From: Ilumatobacteraceae bacterium
Lineage (GTDB): Bacteria; Actinomycetota; Acidimicrobiia; Acidimicrobiales; Ilumatobacteraceae
Assembly (NCBI GenBank): GCA_022843125.1
Contig: JALHOG010000011.1
Span: 6,869 to 70,868, forward strand
Length of the DNA stretch: 64,000 nt
Reading direction: 5' to 3'
Made by a program: the position numbers and the translations under genes. Under the pieces are notes generated by a model. The model did no database searches. It saw nothing but the letters and a program-made list of their open reading frames with translations, and had not been told where the DNA came from. Positions 40,459 to 48,383 of the stretch are shown one piece after another. Positions within the stretch are counted from its first letter, which is position 1. Every line of letters starts with the position of its first letter.

Positions 40459-41046
40459 ATGTCGGAGACGCAGCACCGCCTGCCGCGGGCCGAGCGGCGC
40501 ACCCAGTTGATCGGTGCCGCCGCGTCGGTGTTCCTCGCCGGTGGCTACGACGGCACGTCGATGGAACAGGTCGCCGACGCCGCGGGCGTGACGCGCCTGA
40601 TCGTGTACCGGGTGTTCGAGTCGAAGGAAGCGCTCTACCGCGCCGTCCTCGCATCGGTCACCGACGACCTCCGCGTGGAGTGGGAGGCGGCGCTGGCGAC
40701 CGACATCGACGCTCTGCCGGGCGGGATCGCCGGTGTGGTGCTGCGCGCCGCCCGCCGCCACCCCGATGCGTTTCGGCTGCTCTGGCGGCACGCATCGCAC
40801 GAGCCGCTGTTCGCCGCGGAGGCCGACGCGTTCCGCGTGATCGTCGCCGACTTCGCCGCCGGGTTCCTCGCGCCCTACCTCGCTGACCGCACCGTCCGCC
40901 GCTGGGCGTCGGCGGCGATCGTCGACCACCTCTACGGCGGCATCTGCACCTGGCTCGACACCGGCGCGTTCAGTCGCGACGACGAGTTCGCCGTCACCCT
41001 CCAAGCCGGCATGCGCGCGATGGTCGACGCCTGGTCGAACTCCTGA
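40459..41046 (+). CDS. TetR/AcrR family transcriptional regulator
   Basis: A 195-residue TetR repressor. Helix-turn-helix about residues 10-57: 'RRTQLIGAAASVFLAGGYDG', 'SMEQVADAAGVTRLIVYRVFESKEALY'. The C-terminal ligand domain is unspecific. Divergent from the SDR-P450 operon with a near-perfect 26-bp palindrome between; it most likely represses both directions until the operon's substrate binds. ATG 40459 is the first after the operator. Confidence 0.93.
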   Translation: MSETQHRLPRAERRTQLIGAAASVFLAGGYDGTSMEQVADAAGVTRLIVYRVFESKEALYRAVLASVTDDLRVEWEAALATDIDALPGGIAGVVLRAARRHPDAFRLLWRHASHEPLFAAEADAFRVIVADFAAGFLAPYLADRTVRRWASAAIVDHLYGGICTWLDTGAFSRDDEFAVTLQAGMRAMVDAWSNS

Positions 41047-41090
41047 ACGACGGACCCTGGCGCGCTCGATCTGGCAGGATCGACGACCGA

Positions 41091-41834
41091 ATGAGCGTGC
41101 TGCCTGCTGTGGAGTTGTTGCCCGTGCCGGCTGCCGGTCGGCGGTTCGTCGCCGAGCGCGTCGTGCGCCTCGGTGACGTCGACCCGTCGGGGGAGTTGCG
41201 GATCGACGCGATCGCGACCTACCTCCAGGACGTCGCGGGCGACGACGCGCTCGACGCCGCGGTCGGCGGGGCGCTCGCATGGCTGGTACGGCGGACGCTG
41301 ATCCGCGTCGACCGGCCGCCCGTCGGCAACGAACGGCTCACGCTCACCACGTTCTGCACCGGGTGGGGTCGGAGCTGGGCGGAGCGGCGCACCACGCTCA
41401 CCGGCGACGACGGTGGGCATGTCGAGGCGGCGAGCCTGTGGGTGCAGATCGACGTGACCACCGGGCGCCCGGCGCGCCTGGCCGATGACTTCTTCGCCAC
41501 GTGGGGCGAGGCGGCGGGGGAGCGGACCGTGTCGTCGAAGCTGTCGCTGCCGTCGACGCCGCCCGACGGGGCAGCCTCACAGCCGTGGACGTTCCGGCGC
41601 GCCGACCTCGACCAGTTCGCCCACGTCAACAACGCAGCGGTGTGGACCGCCGTCGAGGAGATGCTGCAGGGCGATGGCCGATCACGGGCAGGCCTCACCG
41701 CCGAGGTCGAGTACCTCGCACCCGCCTCCGCAGGCACGGAGATGCAACTCGTGCGGTCAGGCGAACACGCCTGGCTCGTGGCCGACGCCAAGACGATCGT
41801 CGCAACGCGCGCCTCGCGCCCGTCGATCAGGTGA
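41091..41834 (+). CDS. Acyl-ACP thioesterase family protein
   Basis: A 247-residue double-hotdog protein similar to FatA/acyl-ACP thioesterases. First hotdog: 'VVRLGDVDPSGELRIDAIATYLQDVAGDDA' region (residues 22-52). Second hotdog: 'FRRADLDQFAHVNNAAVWTAVEE' (about 165-187) with the family's D-x-HVNN substrate loop. It releases fatty acids or related acyl groups from carrier proteins; the chain length is unknown. Its end overlaps the convergent PPK2 gene by 8 bp. Confidence 0.87.
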   Translation: MSVLPAVELLPVPAAGRRFVAERVVRLGDVDPSGELRIDAIATYLQDVAGDDALDAAVGGALAWLVRRTLIRVDRPPVGNERLTLTTFCTGWGRSWAERRTTLTGDDGGHVEAASLWVQIDVTTGRPARLADDFFATWGEAAGERTVSSKLSLPSTPPDGAASQPWTFRRADLDQFAHVNNAAVWTAVEEMLQGDGRSRAGLTAEVEYLAPASAGTEMQLVRSGEHAWLVADAKTIVATRASRPSIR

Positions 41835-42597
41835 AGCCGTCGCCCCAGGAGGGGCTCTCGAAGCGTTCGATGCCGGCCTCGACCTCCTGGACGAGCGTCT
41901 CGAGGACCGTCACCCGGGCCCACTTCTTCTGCTCGCCCGACACGAGGTGCCACGGGGCGAGCTCGTGGTCGGTGCGCTTGAACATCTCCTCGACCGCATC
42001 GGTGTAGCGGTCGATCTTGTCGCGGTTGCGCCAATCTTCGGCGGTGAGCTTCCAGGCTCGCAACGGGTCGTCGCGTCGGCTCTCGAAGCGCTTGAGCTGC
42101 TCGTGGGGGCTGATCTGCATCCAGAACTTGACGACCATCACGCCCTCGAGCACGAGGTTGCGTTCGAACTGCACGATCTCGTCGTAGGCGCGCTTCCACT
42201 GGTCCTCGGTGGCGTACCCCTCCACCCGCTCGACGAGCACGCGCCCGTACCACGACCGGTCGAACAGGGCCATGCCGCCCATGCCAGGGACCTCTTTCCA
42301 GAAGCGCCACAGGAAGTGCTTGCGCTTCTCGTCGTAGCTCGGCTTGGCGAACGCCGACACCCGGTAGTGGCGCGGATCGAGCGGCTCGACGATGCGCTTG
42401 ATCGCCCCGCCCTTACCACCGGCGTCGGAACCCTCGAACACCACGAGCACACCCGGCCCGAACTCTGGCCCGTCCGGCAGCAGGCCACCGATCTGGAGGC
42501 GGAGCTGCAGCAGGCGACGCTGCGCAGCGACGAGGCGCTTCTGATAGTCGTCGTCGTCGAGGCGTGCGTTCAGGTCGAGCTTGTCGAGTCGGCTCAT
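41827..42597 (-). CDS. ppk2: Polyphosphate kinase 2 family protein
   Basis: A 256-residue PPK2. Walker A 'FEGSDAGGKGGAIKR' (about 54-68), lid/Walker B 'FDRSWYGRVLVERVEG' (about 113-128), 'KFWMQISPHEQLKRFESR' and 'RTDHELAPWHLV'. It transfers phosphate between polyphosphate and nucleoside (mono/di)phosphates, to make ADP/ATP or GTP from polyP. A Shine-Dalgarno (GGGAG) precedes the ATG. It lies downstream of the aminotransferase gene on the same strand with a 47-bp gap. Confidence 0.94.
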   Translation of the reverse strand: MSRLDKLDLNARLDDDDYQKRLVAAQRRLLQLRLQIGGLLPDGPEFGPGVLVVFEGSDAGGKGGAIKRIVEPLDPRHYRVSAFAKPSYDEKRKHFLWRFWKEVPGMGGMALFDRSWYGRVLVERVEGYATEDQWKRAYDEIVQFERNLVLEGVMVVKFWMQISPHEQLKRFESRRDDPLRAWKLTAEDWRNRDKIDRYTDAVEEMFKRTDHELAPWHLVSGEQKKWARVTVLETLVQEVEAGIERFESPSWGDGFT

Positions 42598-42644
42598 GGT
42601 GCTCCCTGTGGTGTGCTGGTGCTGGGGGTGTCAGGGACGAGGCG

Positions 42645-43859
42645 TCACGCCGACACCGCGGTGTGCACGGCGTCGATGATCCGGTCGATCTGTTCGTCGG
42701 TGATGACGAGCGGGGGGCAGAACGTGCACGAGTGCGATGCGATGCCGCGTGTGATCACGCCCAGCCCACGAATGCGGTCGCGAACGGCCTGCGCGTCCTG
42801 ATCCGGGCGCAGGCCGATCGCCCACACGGCGCCGGCTCCGCGGACGTGGTCGATCAGGCCGTCGGCGGCGATCGAGCCGAGACCGGTCGACAGCCGGTGC
42901 CCGATGCGATGCGCCTCACCGAGCAGGCCCTCCCGCTCCATGATCGCGAGGTTGGTGAGCCCGGCGGCGCACGCGGTCGGGTGGCCCGAGTAGGTGTAGC
43001 CGGTCTTGAGCACGTAGCTCGGGTCGGCCTCCAACGGGTCGAGCACCCGACGCCCGACGACGACACCGCCGAGCGGCTGGTACCCCGAGGTCACCGCCTT
43101 CGCGAACGACGTGAGGTCGGGCGTGACACCGAAGTGCTCGGCCCCGAACCACTCGCCGAGCCGCCCGAAGCCCGTGATCACCTCGTCGAAGATCAGCAGC
43201 GCCCCGTGTTGGTCGCACAGACGCCGCATCGACTCGAGATACCCCGGTTCCGGGGGCCACACACCGCCCGCCCCCTGGACAGGCTCGGTGATCACCGCGG
43301 CGACCTCGTCGCTGCGCTCGGCCATGAGCTGGGCGAGCGCCTCGATGTCGTCGCTCGGCACCTGGACGACCTCGGGGAGCAGTGGCCCCCAGCCCTCCTT
43401 GTTGGGTGGGAGCCCCTGCGCTGTGGTGCCGCCGTAGTTCGTGCCGTGGTAGCCGCGCATCCGGCTGATGATGAGCGTGCGCTCGGGATGGCCGGCCAGG
43501 ACGTGGGCCAACCGCGCCAGCTTCATCGCGGTGTCGACCGCCTCGGAGCCCGACTGGCAGAAGAAGACGCGGGCATCGGGAACGGGGGAGAGGCCGGCGA
43601 TCTGCTCGGCGAGCTGATCGGCCGGCTCGTTCGTGAACGGGTCGAAGCAGGAGTAGGCGGCGAGGGTGGCGGCCTGCTTGCCGATCGCATCGGCCATCTC
43701 CTGACGGCCGTGGCCGATCGCGCAGTACCAGAGGCTGGCCATCGCGTCGACGTACTCGTTGCCGTCGGCATCCCAGATCAATGCCCCCTCACCACGCACG
43801 ATCGTGGTGAACCGCTCGCGGGCGGGGCTGGCGAAGGGGTGCAGGAAGGCGCCGGTCAC
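42645..43859 (-). CDS. Class III PLP-dependent aminotransferase
   Basis: A 404-residue fold-type I enzyme of the omega-transaminase/BioA/GabT group. 'SLWYCAIGHGRQEMADAI' near residue 40, 'FCQSGSEAVDTAMKLAR' near 95, 'LLIFDEVITGFGRLGEWF' (PLP-N1 Asp) near 215, and the PLP-Lys in 'TSFAKAVTSGYQPLGG' near 255. It moves an amino group between an amine or beta/omega-amino acid and a keto acid; the substrate is unknown. GTG 43859 has TACGGT (43873-43868) 8 nt upstream. Divergent from the Fur-family gene. Confidence 0.93.
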   Translation of the reverse strand: MTGAFLHPFASPARERFTTIVRGEGALIWDADGNEYVDAMASLWYCAIGHGRQEMADAIGKQAATLAAYSCFDPFTNEPADQLAEQIAGLSPVPDARVFFCQSGSEAVDTAMKLARLAHVLAGHPERTLIISRMRGYHGTNYGGTTAQGLPPNKEGWGPLLPEVVQVPSDDIEALAQLMAERSDEVAAVITEPVQGAGGVWPPEPGYLESMRRLCDQHGALLIFDEVITGFGRLGEWFGAEHFGVTPDLTSFAKAVTSGYQPLGGVVVGRRVLDPLEADPSYVLKTGYTYSGHPTACAAGLTNLAIMEREGLLGEAHRIGHRLSTGLGSIAADGLIDHVRGAGAVWAIGLRPDQDAQAVRDRIRGLGVITRGIASHSCTFCPPLVITDEQIDRIIDAVHTAVSA

Positions 43860-43908
43860 GGCGGTCGACCGTAGTGCCCACGCCGGGCGGAGATCGTGTC
43901 CGCACGTT

Positions 43909-43945
43909 TTGTCAGTTCGCAACCGATGCGAATAAGGTGGTCGAC
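43909..43945 (+). promoter_or_regulatory. Promoter and operator of the Fur/PerR-rubrerythrin operon
   Basis: TTGTCA (43909-43914), an 18-nt spacer and TAAGGT (43933-43938), 7 nt before the GTG. A perfect inverted repeat TTCGCA-accga-TGCGAA (43916-43932) fills the spacer, where a repressor would block RNA polymerase. Autoregulation by the Fur-family protein is the simplest reading. Confidence 0.7.
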
Positions 43946-44362
43946 GTGCGTTCACCCGTCGAGCTCGTCGATGCGTTCCGAACCCAAGGCTTGAAGGTCA
44001 CGCCGCAACGCCAGCTGTTGTTCCGGCTCCTGCACGACAACACCCAGCATCCCACCGCCGATGCCCTCTTCGCCCAGGCGAGCGCACAGATGCCCGGCAT
44101 CTCGCTGCGCACCGTCTACCAGACGCTGAGCGACCTCACGGCAATGGGCGAGCTCCAGCAGGTGTCGTTCGACACCGGCCCCGCCCACTTCGACCCCAAC
44201 GTCGCCGACCACCACCACGCGGTCTGCGACGTCTGCGGCGCCATCATCGACGTCTACGTCGACGGCGCCGACCAGCTCGCGATCGACGGTCTCGACGGGT
44301 TCCGGCCCGCCTCGGCCTCGATCGTGTTCCACGGCTCCTGCGCAGCGTGCGCCGGAACGTGA
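43946..44362 (+). CDS. Fur/PerR family metal-dependent transcriptional repressor
   Basis: About 138 residues. Winged helix with '[20 protein letters not shown]' and the recognition region '[20 protein letters not shown]'; dimerisation domain with the metal region '[18 protein letters not shown]' and a structural zinc pair CDVC / CAAC. The operon with rubrerythrin argues for a PerR-like peroxide sensor, but the metal and effector cannot be proven from sequence. The leaderless GTG at 43946 is chosen from the promoter. Confidence 0.92.
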   Translation: MRSPVELVDAFRTQGLKVTPQRQLLFRLLHDNTQHPTADALFAQASAQMPGISLRTVYQTLSDLTAMGELQQVSFDTGPAHFDPNVADHHHAVCDVCGAIIDVYVDGADQLAIDGLDGFRPASASIVFHGSCAACAGT

Positions 44363-44406
44363 CCCCAACAACCCACTGACATCCACCGCCACGAGGAGTA
44401 CACCCA

Positions 44407-44823
44407 ATGGCCGACCTGCACGGCACCAAGACCCATGAGAACCTCAAGGAGGCGTTCGCCGGCGAGAGCCAGGCCAACCGCCGCTACCTGTGGTTCGCCC
44501 AGAAGGCCGACATCGAGGGCTACCCCGATGCCGCCGCCCTGTTCCGGAGCGTCGCCGAGGGTGAGACCGGCCACGCGCACGGCCACCTCGAGTACCTCGC
44601 CGAAGTCGGCGACCCCGCCTCGGGCGAGCCGATCGGCGACACCGAGCAGAACTTCAAGGCGTCCATCGCCGGCGAGACCTACGAGTACACCCAGATGTAC
44701 CCGGGCTTCGCGAAGACCGCCCGCGAGGAAGGCTTCGACGAGATCGCTGACTGGTTCGAGACGCTCGCACGCGCCGAGAAGAGCCACGCCGGTCGCTTCG
44801 GCCAGGGCCTCGAGGCCCTCTGA
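44407..44823 (+). CDS. rbr: Rubrerythrin (ferritin-like domain only)
   Basis: 138 residues. The diiron four-helix bundle shows Glu in '[17 protein letters not shown]', ExxH in '[11 protein letters not shown]', Glu in '[13 protein letters not shown]' and ExxH in '[11 protein letters not shown]'. The C-terminal rubredoxin domain of classical rubrerythrins is absent. It reduces hydrogen peroxide to water; electrons must come from another protein, possibly the Fe-S protein encoded next. 44 bp downstream of the Fur-family gene, with a Shine-Dalgarno (GAGGAG) before the ATG. Confidence 0.94.
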   Translation: MADLHGTKTHENLKEAFAGESQANRRYLWFAQKADIEGYPDAAALFRSVAEGETGHAHGHLEYLAEVGDPASGEPIGDTEQNFKASIAGETYEYTQMYPGFAKTAREEGFDEIADWFETLARAEKSHAGRFGQGLEAL

Positions 44824-44834
44824 TCAACTCCCGT

Positions 44835-44878
44835 CGGTGAGAGCGATCACGCGCTCCGGCGCGTGATCGCTCTCACCG
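44835..44878 (+). terminator. Long perfect hairpin after rubrerythrin
   Basis: A 20-bp perfect stem (44835-44854 with 44859-44878) closing the 4-nt loop TCCG, 11 bp after the rbr stop. No T-run. It may terminate or, as the operon seems to continue, stabilise the fur-rbr message and reduce expression of the downstream genes. Confidence 0.75.
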
Positions 44879-44956
44879 GGTTGATGGAAAAGTCGGCGCG
44901 CGCTCGGGCGCGCGTGCCGGCCGAGACGTTCTGAAGCCCGACGGAGAGCAGCCGCC

Positions 44957-46270
44957 ATGACCATCACCTACGACCCGAAGCATCCGAAGTACCTCGACGA
45001 GGCCGACGTCCGCGACGAGCTCACCCGGGTGTACGACCTCTGTCACGGGTGCCGGCTGTGCTTCAAGTTCTGCACCTCGTTCCCGACGCTGTTCGAGATG
45101 ATCGACCGCTTCGACGACCAGGACGCCGGCCGGCTCACACCGGCTGAGCAGGACCAGGTCATCGACGAGTGCTTCCAGTGCAAGCTCTGCTACGTCAACT
45201 GCCCGTACATCCCCGAGCTCCACGAGTGGGCGCTCGACTTCCCGCGGCTCATGCTGCGGGCCGAGGCGATGCGCTACGCGACCGGCCAGAAGCCGATCCG
45301 CCAGCGGGTCACCACCCAGGCGATGGCACGCACCGACCTGCTCGGCGTGGTCGCGAGTGCCACCGCTCCGCTCGCCAACAAGGTCATCCAGGCGCCCGAG
45401 GGATCCGCGGTCCGCAAGGCGGTCGCCAAGGTCACCGGCGTGTCGTCGGTACGCATGCTGCCGCCGTACGCGAAGCAGCGGTTCTCCACCTGGTTCAAGA
45501 AGCGCACGCCGAACGTCGTCGGGAAGCGCCAGGGCTCGGTCACCGTCTACCCCACCTGTCTCGTCGAGTACCAGGAGACCGGTATCGGCAAAGACCTCGT
45601 GAACGTCTACGAGCGCAACGGCATCGAGTGCTCGGTGACCGAGGCCGGCTGCTGCGGCGCACCCTGGCTGCACTCGGGAGACCTGAAGCACTTCACCAAG
45701 GTCGCCGAGCAGAACGTGAAGACCCTCGCGGCCGAGGTGCGCCGTGGCGGCGACATCGTCGTCACCCAGCCCACCTGCGGCTACGTCCTGAAGAAGGACT
45801 ACATCGACTACGTGGGCGGACCCGACGCCCAACTCGTCGCCGAACACACCTACGACGCCGCCGAATACCTGATGAAGGTGCACAAGGCCGACGACACCGA
45901 GCTCGACACGAACTTCACCGGACCCGTGCCGGAGAACATCACGTACCACACCGCGTGCCACCTACGGGCCCAGAACATCGGGTTCAAGAGCCGCGACCTG
46001 ATGAAGCTCACCGGCGCCAAGGTCAAGCTGGTGCAGCAGTGCTCGGGCATCGACGGGATGTGGGGCTTCCGCGCCGAGAACGAGGAGATCTCGATCCCGA
46101 TCGCGAAGAAGCTGGCCGACCAGATCGAGAAAGCTGGTGGCCTCGAGCCCGGCAACGTCGTGACCGGCGACTGCAACCTCGCGAACACGGCCATCGCCGA
46201 GCAGACGGGAACGACGCCGCTCCACCCGATCTCGCTCGTCGCACGCGCCTACGGCATCCCGCCCGAGTGA
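44957..46270 (+). CDS. Heterodisulfide-reductase-like Fe-S protein (GlpC/HdrD type)
   Basis: 437 residues. Two 4Fe-4S ferredoxin motifs: 'CHGCRLCFKFCTSFP' (about residues 29-43) and 'CFQCKLCYVNCPYIP' (about 74-88). Two CCG domains follow: 'YPTCLVEYQETG...AGCCGAPW' and 'YHTACHLRAQNIG...QQCSGIDGMWG'. Such proteins pass electrons between membrane or flavin donors and thiol or diiron acceptors. Its place between rubrerythrin and DUF3501 is a conserved pattern, suggesting it feeds electrons to rubrerythrin (inference). Confidence 0.93.
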   Translation: MTITYDPKHPKYLDEADVRDELTRVYDLCHGCRLCFKFCTSFPTLFEMIDRFDDQDAGRLTPAEQDQVIDECFQCKLCYVNCPYIPELHEWALDFPRLMLRAEAMRYATGQKPIRQRVTTQAMARTDLLGVVASATAPLANKVIQAPEGSAVRKAVAKVTGVSSVRMLPPYAKQRFSTWFKKRTPNVVGKRQGSVTVYPTCLVEYQETGIGKDLVNVYERNGIECSVTEAGCCGAPWLHSGDLKHFTKVAEQNVKTLAAEVRRGGDIVVTQPTCGYVLKKDYIDYVGGPDAQLVAEHTYDAAEYLMKVHKADDTELDTNFTGPVPENITYHTACHLRAQNIGFKSRDLMKLTGAKVKLVQQCSGIDGMWGFRAENEEISIPIAKKLADQIEKAGGLEPGNVVTGDCNLANTAIAEQTGTTPLHPISLVARAYGIPPE

Positions 46271-46313
46271 GCAGCACCGCACACCCGGAACCCGTACCCC
46301 CCAACGGAGTGAC

Positions 46314-46925
46314 ATGACGGCCATGACCGAACCCGCATCCCGCAAACTGACCCTCGGCGACATCGCCGACGTTCGCGCCTACGAGCGTGAGCGCGACACG
46401 TTCCGCCCCCGCATGATCGAGCTGAAGCGGCGCCGTCGCGTTCATCTCGGCACGGTGGTGACGTTCGTGTTCGAGAACCGCGACACCATCCGGTTCCAGA
46501 TCCAGGAGATGGCACGCGTCGAGAAGCTGATCACCGACGAAGAGATCCAGACCGAGCTCGACATCTACAACCCGATGGTCCCCGAGCCGGGACAGGTGTG
46601 CGCCACGATGTTCATCGAGCTCACCTCCGACGACCAGATGCGCGAGTGGCTGCCCAAGTTGGCCAACGTCGAGCGTTCTGCGCTGCTGGTGCTCTCCAAC
46701 GGCGACCGCGTGCGCGGCGTCCTCGACGCTCAGCACGAGCAGGGGCTCACCCGTGAACACGTCACCGCCGCCGTGCACTATCTGCGCTGGGATCTCACGC
46801 CTGACCAGGTCGAGGCCTTTGCCGCCGGAGCTGTCCGGCTCGAGATCGATCATCCGGCCTATCTCGAGGCGGCCGAGCTGTCGGAGACCACCCACGCGGA
46901 GTTGCTCGCCGACCTCGTCGTGTGA
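46314..46925 (+). CDS. DUF3501 family protein
   Basis: 203 residues matching DUF3501 ('[32 protein letters not shown]', key RPRMIELK; '[20 protein letters not shown]'; '[12 protein letters not shown]'). The function is unknown; the gene regularly follows rubrerythrin and the two-CCG Fe-S protein. A Shine-Dalgarno (GGAG) lies before the ATG. Last gene of the redox module. Confidence 0.9.
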   Translation: MTAMTEPASRKLTLGDIADVRAYERERDTFRPRMIELKRRRRVHLGTVVTFVFENRDTIRFQIQEMARVEKLITDEEIQTELDIYNPMVPEPGQVCATMFIELTSDDQMREWLPKLANVERSALLVLSNGDRVRGVLDAQHEQGLTREHVTAAVHYLRWDLTPDQVEAFAAGAVRLEIDHPAYLEAAELSETTHAELLADLVV

Positions 46926-47053
46926 ACGGCCGAGTGTGAACGGCGTATGACAGCGCTTGCAAGAACCGTGAATTACCGAGGCAAACCTCTGGAAATCGTC
47001 ACGACCCGGACGTAGTGTCCCCACTCGAACGGCCGAGCTGGGGGTCTACCAAG
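46926..47053 (+). other. Intergenic region upstream of whiB with candidate promoter
   Basis: 128 bp. TAGTGT at 47013-47018 is a candidate -10 with a leader of about 30 nt. 'GGAAAT' at 46991-46996 upstream could be a stress-sigma -35 but the partner motif is weak. Confidence 0.3.
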
Positions 47054-47296
47054 GTGTCGAAGACACATGAGTTCGCATGGAGGATGCTCGGGGCCTGTCG
47101 CGGCCTCGACGCCGGGATCTTCTATCCGGACACCGACGAGGACGCGGCGATCGCGAAGCGGGTGTGCGAGGAGTGCGGCGTTCGCGCAGCATGCCTCGAC
47201 CACGCGCTCGCGAGCCGCGAGAAGGTCGGGGTCTGGGGCGGAGCCACCGAGCGTGAGCGGCGACGCATCCTGCGCCAACGCCGCCGAACCGCCTGA
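47054..47296 (+). CDS. WhiB family 4Fe-4S transcriptional regulator
   Basis: 80 residues. Four cluster cysteines: one in 'MLGACRGLD', a CEEC pair in 'RVCEECGVRAACLDHAL' and the last Cys of it, followed by the family G-V-W-G-G turn 'EKVGVWGGATERERRRI' and a basic tail. Wbl proteins bind sigma factor region 4 and respond to redox or NO. Restricted to Actinomycetota, which supports the phylum call. The GTG at 47054 gives the standard length. Confidence 0.95.
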   Translation: MSKTHEFAWRMLGACRGLDAGIFYPDTDEDAAIAKRVCEECGVRAACLDHALASREKVGVWGGATERERRRILRQRRRTA

Positions 47297-47317
47297 GCGG
47301 GCTGGTGGCTGCAGCAC

Positions 47318-47323
47318 TAGCCT
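47318..47323 (+). promoter_or_regulatory. trpD -10 element (leaderless)
   Basis: TAGCCT ends 8 nt before the ATG of trpD; no Shine-Dalgarno. Confidence 0.6.
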
Positions 47324-47331
47324 GCGGCGCC

Positions 47332-48381
47332 ATGTCTTCCATCGACGAGCACGGCGGCTGGCCGGGGCTGCTGACCCTGCTGCTCGATCGGCACCACCTC
47401 ACCGCCGAGCAGGCCCGTGCTGCGATGACCACCATCCTGAGCGGTGATGCAACGCCCGCTCAGCTGATCGGGTTCGTCGTAGCGCTGCGCGCCAAGGGTG
47501 AGAGCGCCGAGGAGCTGTCGGGGCTGCTCGATGCGGTGCTCGCCGCAGCCGAAGTGGTGCCGCTCACCGAGAACCAGCGCGACGCCACCGTCGACATCGT
47601 CGGCACCGGCGGCGATCACTCTCATTCGATCAACGTGTCGACGATGGCGGCGATCGTGACCGCAGCGTCCGGGGTCCCGGTGTGCAAGCACGGGGCGCGG
47701 GCGGCGTCGTCGAAGTGTGGCACCGCTGACGTGCTCGAGGAGCTCGGCGTCGCTGTGGCGCTGTCACCTGAGGGCGTCAAGCACTGCATCGATGCTGCCG
47801 GGATCGGGTTCTGCCTGGCCACCTCGTTTCACCCTGCGTTCCGATTCGCCGGCCCGTCGCGCCGCGAGATCGGCATCCCGACCGTGTTCAACCTGCTCGG
47901 TCCGATGGCAAACCCCGGTCGTGTCCGACGCCAGGTCATCGGTGTGGCGAACGCCGCGTTCGCCGAGCGCATGGTCGAGACCCTCCGCTCCCACGGGTCA
48001 CGACACGCTTGGGTGGTGCACGGCATGGGGCTCGACGAGCTCACGACCACGGGCCGCAGCGACGTGATCGAGCTCGACCACGGCACCGTGCGTCACTTCC
48101 GCATCGACCCCGAACAACTCGGCCTGGCGCGGGCGCACGACGAGGACCTCGTCGGTGGCGACCCGGCGGTCAACGCCGCTGTGGTTCACAGCGTGTTGGG
48201 CGGCGAGGCCGGCCCGCACCGCGACATCGTGGTGCTCAACGCCGGAGCCGGGCTCGTGGTGGGCGGCAAGGTGCCGTCCATCGCCGAGGGCATCGAACTC
48301 GCCCAGCGCGCGATCGACAGCGGAGCTGCCGCCGAGACGCTCGCCCGGCTGATCACGGCGTCCCAGGAAGCAGCCGCCTGA
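47332..48381 (+). CDS. trpD: Anthranilate phosphoribosyltransferase
   Basis: 349 residues. Visible family motifs: 'DIVGTGGDHSHSINVST' (PRPP-binding GTGGD), 'VCKHGARAASSKCGTADVLEELG' (KHG and the acceptor region), 'FAGPSRREIGIPTVFNLLGP' and 'HAWVVHGMGLDELTTTG'. It condenses anthranilate with PRPP in tryptophan synthesis. The GNRA/S segment usually read as KHGNRAASS is KHGARAASS here, one substitution. Other trp genes are not in the window; the neighbour is thrB, 2 bp downstream. Confidence 0.95.
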   Translation: MSSIDEHGGWPGLLTLLLDRHHLTAEQARAAMTTILSGDATPAQLIGFVVALRAKGESAEELSGLLDAVLAAAEVVPLTENQRDATVDIVGTGGDHSHSINVSTMAAIVTAASGVPVCKHGARAASSKCGTADVLEELGVAVALSPEGVKHCIDAAGIGFCLATSFHPAFRFAGPSRREIGIPTVFNLLGPMANPGRVRRQVIGVANAAFAERMVETLRSHGSRHAWVVHGMGLDELTTTGRSDVIELDHGTVRHFRIDPEQLGLARAHDEDLVGGDPAVNAAVVHSVLGGEAGPHRDIVVLNAGAGLVVGGKVPSIAEGIELAQRAIDSGAAAETLARLITASQEAAA

Positions 48382-48383
48382 CC

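Noticed and set aside
46991-47018. SigH/SigR-type stress promoter before whiB
   Set aside because: GGAAAT is present but the expected GTT-type -10 at 18-19 nt is not convincing.
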